Source of the DNA: Magnolia sinica
Taxonomy: Eukaryota > Streptophyta > Magnoliopsida > Magnoliales > Magnoliaceae
Reading direction: 5' to 3'
Assembly: GCF_029962835.1 (NCBI RefSeq)
Contig: NC_080574.1
Span: forward strand, 27,192,001-27,256,000
Length of the DNA stretch: 64,000 bases
The translations under genes and the position numbers were made by a program. The notes beneath the pieces are model-generated. The model ran no database searches. It was not told where the DNA came from and saw only the letters and a program-made list of their open reading frames with translations. Shown piece by piece: positions 59,056 to 64,000 of this stretch. The stretch's first letter is position 1. Each line of letters begins with the position of its first letter.

Positions 59056-59566
59056 GTAAGGCATTTCTATTTCTTTCTCATTTTCCCGATCCTTTCCATG
59101 TCTTTTCTTTCTCGGATTCTCTGTCTTTATTGTTGGGGGTAGGATCTTATACAAGTAGTTGTATGATAGGCTCACAATACATCCAGTTACTTTTGTAGAC
59201 GCGAAACTGCTGATTCTTGGCAAGTGATGATGAAATAATCACCCCTAACCTGATGATCTCAACCATACGATTAATAGGATGCAAAAACTGGACGGTTGAG
59301 ATCTTCAGATAAAAATAAGTCTAATCATCAATGTGAAACATCTACTAGATGCTCCCACCTTGGATTACTTGTCATTCTGTGGTTAACCGTCCAATCTATG
59401 GTGCTGTAACAAAAAAAGAAAAAGAAAGAGAGACCTATATTCAAGGGATCAAGTGTTTTGTGAGGATGGAATCCAGACTGTTCATCAGGTGGGCATGCTA
59501 AGGAGGGTCCATTACTCAAACAATACATCAATGGGACAATCCCAACTGTTTTCCATACATGAACAC
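59056..59566. other. Intron or intergenic DNA, nothing recognised
   Basis: If 58986 is a real exon this is the start of its intron. No element is recognised. Confidence 0.4.
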
Positions 59567-59852
59567 TAAGGTACTGTTTGGTAAACCTTTATTTCAGGAC
59601 TTATCACTGAAAATTGCTATTTTCAGTGATTTTGGGAATTGAGAGGTGATTTTGGGAATTGAGACCATTTGGTAAAGATAAAGATTAAGAACTTAATGTT
59701 ACAAATCACTTAAAATTAGTGGGTTTTTTAAGCGACCAGCCCTTATAATTTATCCTGAATGCAGTAAGTGATTTTCCTTCAAAATTTTGGATGAACCAAC
59801 ATTTTGATAAGACTATTATCTTCGCAGGCTTTGAAAACTTACGTGCTTACTT

Positions 59853-60298
59853 GGAAAGTACCGTGGGTCCCACCATGATGTATGTGCTATATCCACACCA
59901 TCCATCCATTTTGTCAGATCATTTTAGGGCATGAGCCAAAAAAATGAGGCAGATCTAAAGCTCAAGTAGACCACACCAAAAGGCAACGGGGACAATGACA
60001 CCCACCCTTGAAACTTTCCTAAGGCGCATCGGGATGTTTATTTGCCATCCAACCTGTTCATAAGATCACGCGGACCTGGATAAAGGGAAAACACAAATAT
60101 CAGATTGATCAAAAACTTCTGTGGCCCTTGGGAAGTTTTTCAATGGTAGGCGTTCAATCCCCACTGTTTTCTAGTGGTGTGGTCCACTTGAGCTTTGGAT
60201 CCGCCTGATTTTTGAGTCATGCCCTAAAATGATTTGACAAAATGGATGGACGGTGTGGATATAACACATACATCATGGTGGGGCCCACGGAACTTTCC
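59853..60298 (+). mobile_element. Mutator-like hairpin MITE, copy 8
   Basis: Inverted ends GGAAAGTACCGTGGG and, complemented, GGAAAGTTCCGTGGG, continuing through CCCACCATGATGTATGTG. The full shared core is well conserved (CAGATCTAAAGCTCAAG, CACAAATATCAGATTGATC). No clear duplication. Confidence 0.78.
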
Positions 60299-60354
60299 CA
60301 CGTCAACATGGTACTGACCTAGGTGCCGTACACAATCCAACTACACGCACGGAG

Positions 60355-61104
60355 GGATGTGGATTGCTTGTCGTTCCTAGCCTTTTCACAGGAACTTCTT
60401 GCGATAGGAAGCTAGGTGGGGCCCACTGTGATGTTTGTAAGAAATCCACCCCGTCCATTCGTTTTGCCAAATCATGTTAAGACATGGGTCAAAAAATGAG
60501 GCAGATCCAAAACTCAAGTGGGTCATGCGACACGAAAAAGTGGGTAGGGAAATGCCTACCATTGAAACTTCCCTAGGGTCCACCATGATGTTTATATGCC
60601 ATTTGTACTGTTTATAAAGTTATTCCTACCGGGATGAACTGAAATCACAAAAATATTTGCTTGATCCAAAACTTCCGTGGCCCCATGAATGTTTCACCGG
60701 TGGATGTTCAAATCTTATTGTTTCTTGTCACGCGGCCCACTTGAGTTTTGGATTTGCCTCATTTTTTTGCCAATGCCTTAACATGATCTAGAGAAATAGA
60801 TGGACGGGGTGGATTTCTCACAAACATCACGATGGGCTCCACCTAGCTTCCGTGGTAGGCAAGGTATTCAAAATTAGTTACGTAATGACCATTACGTAAC
60901 GGTAATGGTCATAACCGTTACGCGTTACGGGGTTGAAACGACCATTACAGAAAAATAGGTCATAATGGCCTCGTAACGGTCCTGTGACAATTTTTTCAAA
61001 GAATAAAAAATGGCAGTAACGGCCGTTACAGCCACCGTTACCGTTTTGGAACACCTTGGTGGTAGGAAGTTCCTACAAAAGGCTTTCATAGGCAATCTGT
61101 GTCC
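60355..61104 (+). mobile_element. Mutator-like hairpin MITE, copy 9, split by a hAT
   Basis: Left end GGATGTGGATTGC; complement of the right end GGACACAGATTGCC. Both continue to AGGAACTTC and GGAAGCTAGGTGG. Probable 9-bp duplication CGCACGGAG / TGCAGGGAG (60346-60354, 61105-61113; 7 of 9 match). Without the hAT insertion it is about 540 bp, like copies 4, 6 and 7. Confidence 0.75.
60860..61058. mobile_element. Small hAT-like MITE (8-bp TSD), CAAGGT ends
   Basis: Inverted ends CAAGGTATTCAAAA and, complemented, CAAGGTGTTCCAAAA. A perfect 8-bp duplication GTGGTAGG lies at 60852-60859 and 61059-61066. 199 bp. The interior repeats GTAACG/CGTTAC words. It sits in the right terminal repeat of Mutator-like copy 9, so it is the youngest layer of this stack. 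Confidence 0.88.
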
Positions 61105-61159
61105 TGCAGGGAGCGGATTAGGTGTTAATGGGTAACACGTTAGTGGGCGTTGCCAAGAC

Positions 61160-61585
61160 TATGGGGCCCACGTCGATGTATGTGTTTTATATCCAAGTTG
61201 TCGATAAGTTTTTCTAGATCATTTGAGGGCATAGTCCCAAAAACAAAGCAGATCTAAATCTCAGGCAGACCACACAATAGGAAAACAATGGTGATTGAAC
61301 ACCCACCATTAAAAACTTCCTAGGGCCCACTATAATGTTTATTTGCCATCTATCCTATTGATTAGGTTGCACAGACCTGGATGAAGGGAAAACACAAATA
61401 TCAACTTCATCTAAAACTTTTGTGGCCCCCAAGAAGTTTTTAATGGTGGGCATTCAATTACCTAAGTTTCTTATGGTGTGGTCCAATTGAGATTTGGATC
61501 TGCCTCATTTTTGGGCTCATGCCCTAAAATAAGCTGGCTAAATGGTGGGACGGTGCGGATTTCACATGGACATCAAGGTGGGCCA
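61160..61585 (+). mobile_element. Mutator-like hairpin MITE, copy 10
   Basis: Complete shared core in plus orientation (AGGGAAAACACAAATATCAA loop; GGTGTGGTCCAATTGAG). Outer terminal repeats are not recognisable, so the ends are approximate. Confidence 0.65.
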
Positions 61586-62462
61586 CCTCAATGCATTGGG
61601 CTGTCTTAGTGTTCAACCGAGTTGCAAATCGGGCAATTATGATTATAGATTCAAATCTGGTCTAGACGAAAGATGTTACCTGCATACTGTGGATGTAGGT
61701 AATTGTTGCATGCCTGTTTAGATTGTCCTAGCTGTGGGTCCTGTTGTAATTGGATCATAGCGTCGAAATCAAAGTCATCTAGAGATCTAACAATTCAATT
61801 TGTCACTGTCAAATGGATGGCTAAAACTAAATTGGTTGGGGTACAATATCAATGGGCTAACTCAGATGGATTAAAATCATCCAATCAATATGACATTTGA
61901 GTTATTCCTTCATCTAAAATGGAGTCCATTAATGGTGTGGCCCATCTCACCTATATGCTTTGACTACAGAACTAAAGGCCACATGTGTAGAAACTGAAAA
62001 TCTGAACATACAGTGCATATCCTTGGGACGAGTATCGTCTACTTGCATCCTTACACAATCAATTTATGTTACTGTAGTGGCAAACATAAAAGATCCATAC
62101 CATTCATCTACTTGGCTTTATTTGGTGGGAAAAGTACTAAAATTTTATTGGAATGGGCATAGGTGTGCCCAATTTGGAGGCATGACAATAATAAGTTTCG
62201 TCTCATACTCTATAAAATATAGAAATTGGGACAATATGGGCAAATGTGATAAATTGCCAATTTCTAGACATTTGTAGTTTGTGTTTACCAAACAAGTTTT
62301 TGTGCAAAAAGTGCTTATTTTCAGATATCTGAACTTTTTTCCAAACAAATTACCAAACAAAAATTTCAGTACTTAACTAGTACTAAAATTCAGTACTTTT
62401 AAGTTTTCAACACTTAAATTAATTTTCAGACCTTATTTTTCAGTTTACCAAACAACACCTAA

Positions 62463-63184
62463 GGAAAAAGCTAAGCGACGGTCCACATTCGACATGCGAA
62501 GAATGCCCTCTTCTGACATATCTTCCGGATCTTATCCAGGTGTACTAAATCAGATCACATAGGGCATTTTGTGTTCGTTATGAGCACATAGCTCAAGCCC
62601 TTTTTGTTATTTTTCTTATTCAAAGCAATTGATGAAATATGGATAGAAACTCGCCTCGTCAATATAGAAGCATCTTATAAAATCAAATGCATCACAAGAA
62701 ACTGAGCCAGAACGCCCCTTTAGTCCTCATATAAACAGAGGAGCATTCCTGTAATGGAATAATTTACAGTGCAGATCCTATGATTCCATTTGGATCCTCT
62801 GCAAAACTTCTTCTTCTTCTTCTTCCTTCCTTTTTTTTTTTTTGACCAAGCAACAGACTTGTATTAATGCCAAAGACGTGAAATATTCCGTTCACTCTAT
62901 ACAGCTTAAATCCTATGGGAAACAATTGGTTTCTATACAACCTAAATCCTAGTTGCCAAAGATTAGACATGAATGTTCAGTTCATTCTATACAGCTTACA
63001 TCCTATTTGATGAAGATTGAACATGAAATTCAGAATTGGATTGAACAGGGTTTTAGAATTGTTATTTGCCTATAGGTTGTTTTATTTCATAATTGAAAGG
63101 AGATGAAACAGATTGTGCTAGAAGGGAGATGGAGATCATGCTATTAAAAAAAATGCAAGTCCCAATAAAATGCCAATTTATTTC
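62463..63184. other. Intergenic DNA, nothing recognised
   Basis: A CTTCTTCTTCTTCCTTCC run followed by T11 lies at 62808-62842. A segment CATTCTATACAGCTTA recurs with changes (62894-62910, 62982-63000). No gene. Confidence 0.5.
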
Positions 63185-63187
63185 TTA

Positions 63188-63487
63188 GATGCCGTGTTTG
63201 GATGTACTATCAAAAGAATTAAATTAGTTTAATAACATGGAAGTGACCCAATTGCGGTTACCTTCTCATGCATTCCTATTGAGTGACTAATGTTTTTTTT
63301 TTTTTAATTCTTTAGAAAGATATTGAGTGACTAGGTTCCAATTAGACTACTATCAAGTTGGACTTGTAAAGGAAATAGGAATGTTACTGCTGTTTGATGG
63401 CTACTTCATTAAGTACAATTTAGTCATTTGTTTGATATTATGAACTAACTATTCTAGTTCACTTTAATAGGGCATCCAAATGTAGCC
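63188..63487. mobile_element. Harbinger-like MITE (TTA TSD)
   Basis: TTA flanks at 63185-63187 and 63488-63490. Ends GATGCCGTGTTTGGATG and, complemented, GGCTACATTTGGATG resemble the other GTTTGG-type ends. 300 bp. The terminal match is imperfect. Confidence 0.5.
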
Positions 63488-63725
63488 TTAGCTACTCCAT
63501 GTTGTTGTGGATTGTGAGTATATCAAAGTTTTTTCTTTCTTACGTGCCTTTTTTCCCCCTTTTTTCTTTTAATCTTTATGAAGAAGAAAATGAGCAGGCT
63601 ACAAGGGAATGGGGACCAAGACCATAGCCCCAATTATATAGTGGTGCTAAACATTAGCCAGGTACATGCAAGCATTGGAGCTGGAAATAGTTTAGCAATG
63701 GAGCTAGGCAAGATCAATATATTGA

Positions 63726-63801
63726 CTAGGCCCGGCCCGGTAAACCCAGCCCGACCCGTTCAAAATCCAGGCCTAAGGCCCACCCTTTACCAGGCCTAGT
63801 T
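63726..63801. repeat. Short inverted repeat
   Basis: ACTAGGCCCGGCCCGGTAAA at the left pairs with TTTACCAGGCCTAGT at the right. Probably a decayed hAT-type MITE end pair; no duplication was found. Confidence 0.4.
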
Positions 63802-63805
63802 GAAA

Positions 63806-63969
63806 GCAGAGTTCAAGGAGGAGGTTGAAGCTGTCATGTTTGATGCTGACAGGGATGGTGCTCACAGGCTGGACGGTTTCCCCCACCAAAGTGCTTGGAG
63901 GTGATCAAATCGGACCTGATGACGGTATCGGGGAGTACCATCATCACACTGCTGTTTACAGAACCGTAA
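63806..63969 (+). pseudogene. Coding-like segment of unidentified gene
   Basis: One frame reads AEFKEEVEAVMFDADRDG then AHRLDGFP, and stops at 63902. An overlapping frame continues PPPKCLEVIKSDLMTVSG then STIITLLFTEP, and stops at TAA. The two read like one protein tail with a frameshift near 63880, so this may be a decayed gene copy or an exon with a sequencing error. I do not recognise the family. No start or splice site is convincing. Confidence 0.35.
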
Positions 63970-64000
63970 GCGCCCAAGGCAGAAACATAGTTCTTCACAT

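Larger units (their letters stand above)
59570..62459. mobile_element. PIF/Harbinger-like element carrying nested insertions
   Basis: Inverted ends GGTACTGTTTGGTAAACC and, complemented, GGTGTTGTTTGGTAAACT. The 3-bp duplication is TAA (59567-59569 and 62460-62462). Nested inside: Mutator-like copies at 59853-60298 and 60355-61104, a hAT at 60860-61058, and a Mutator-like core at 61160-61585. The remaining interior, including 61600-62280, has no recognisable transposase. An inner inverted pair TTTACCAAACAA near 62286 hints at a second Harbinger end. Confidence 0.75.

Noticed and set aside
61960-62277. 105-residue plus-strand frame inside the Harbinger element
   Set aside because: No transposase or Myb-like motif; composition like surrounding noncoding DNA.

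Overview
This is nuclear DNA from a flowering plant. It carries two well-preserved spliced plant genes embedded in dense transposon debris. The short-noncoding-element style (GC-rich 'GTGGGCCCAC' terminal-repeat elements in many copies) and the very large transposon-filled intron suggest a magnoliid-type or other early-diverging angiosperm, but that placement is an inference, not something the sequence proves.

Layout. 1-4143: intergenic DNA with several short terminal-repeat (TIR) elements, the last a Mutator-like element ending about 580 bp before the first gene's start codon. 4144-32540 (+): a cytosolic pyruvate kinase gene with three coding exons (4723-4980, 29110-29571, 31728-32540; 510 codons). 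Intron 1 is 24.1 kb and holds two PIF/Harbinger elements, a copia fossil, three hAT elements, tandem arrays, a chromovirus (Ty3/gypsy) fossil, a degraded L1-type LINE and a Mutator-like hairpin element. Intron 2 holds one hAT inserted in another. 32541-43305: intergenic; two opposed Ty1/copia fossils, a SINE, a Harbinger MITE and an inverted pair of LTR-like segments. 43306-48423: Mutator-like, hAT and SINE insertions. 48424-50485 (+): a seed-type tonoplast aquaporin gene (TIP3) with three exons, two ABRE/G-box motifs upstream and RY (CATGCA) motifs in intron 1. 50486-64000: many Mutator-like hairpin elements with 9-bp target duplications, a 21-bp minisatellite, a possible first exon of an unidentified gene at 58986, and a 2.9-kb Harbinger element carrying nested insertions.

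The main pattern beyond the two genes is a family of about 0.4-0.55 kb non-autonomous Mutator-like elements, about a dozen copies or pieces. They share a hairpin-forming core but have different outermost ends. Target duplications could be read directly for many insertions: 9 bp for Mutator-like, 8 bp for hAT, 3 bp for Harbinger. This allows the nesting order to be reconstructed.

The two host genes are not functionally linked: one is glycolytic (phosphoenolpyruvate to pyruvate), the other moves water across the vacuolar membrane, probably in maturing seeds.
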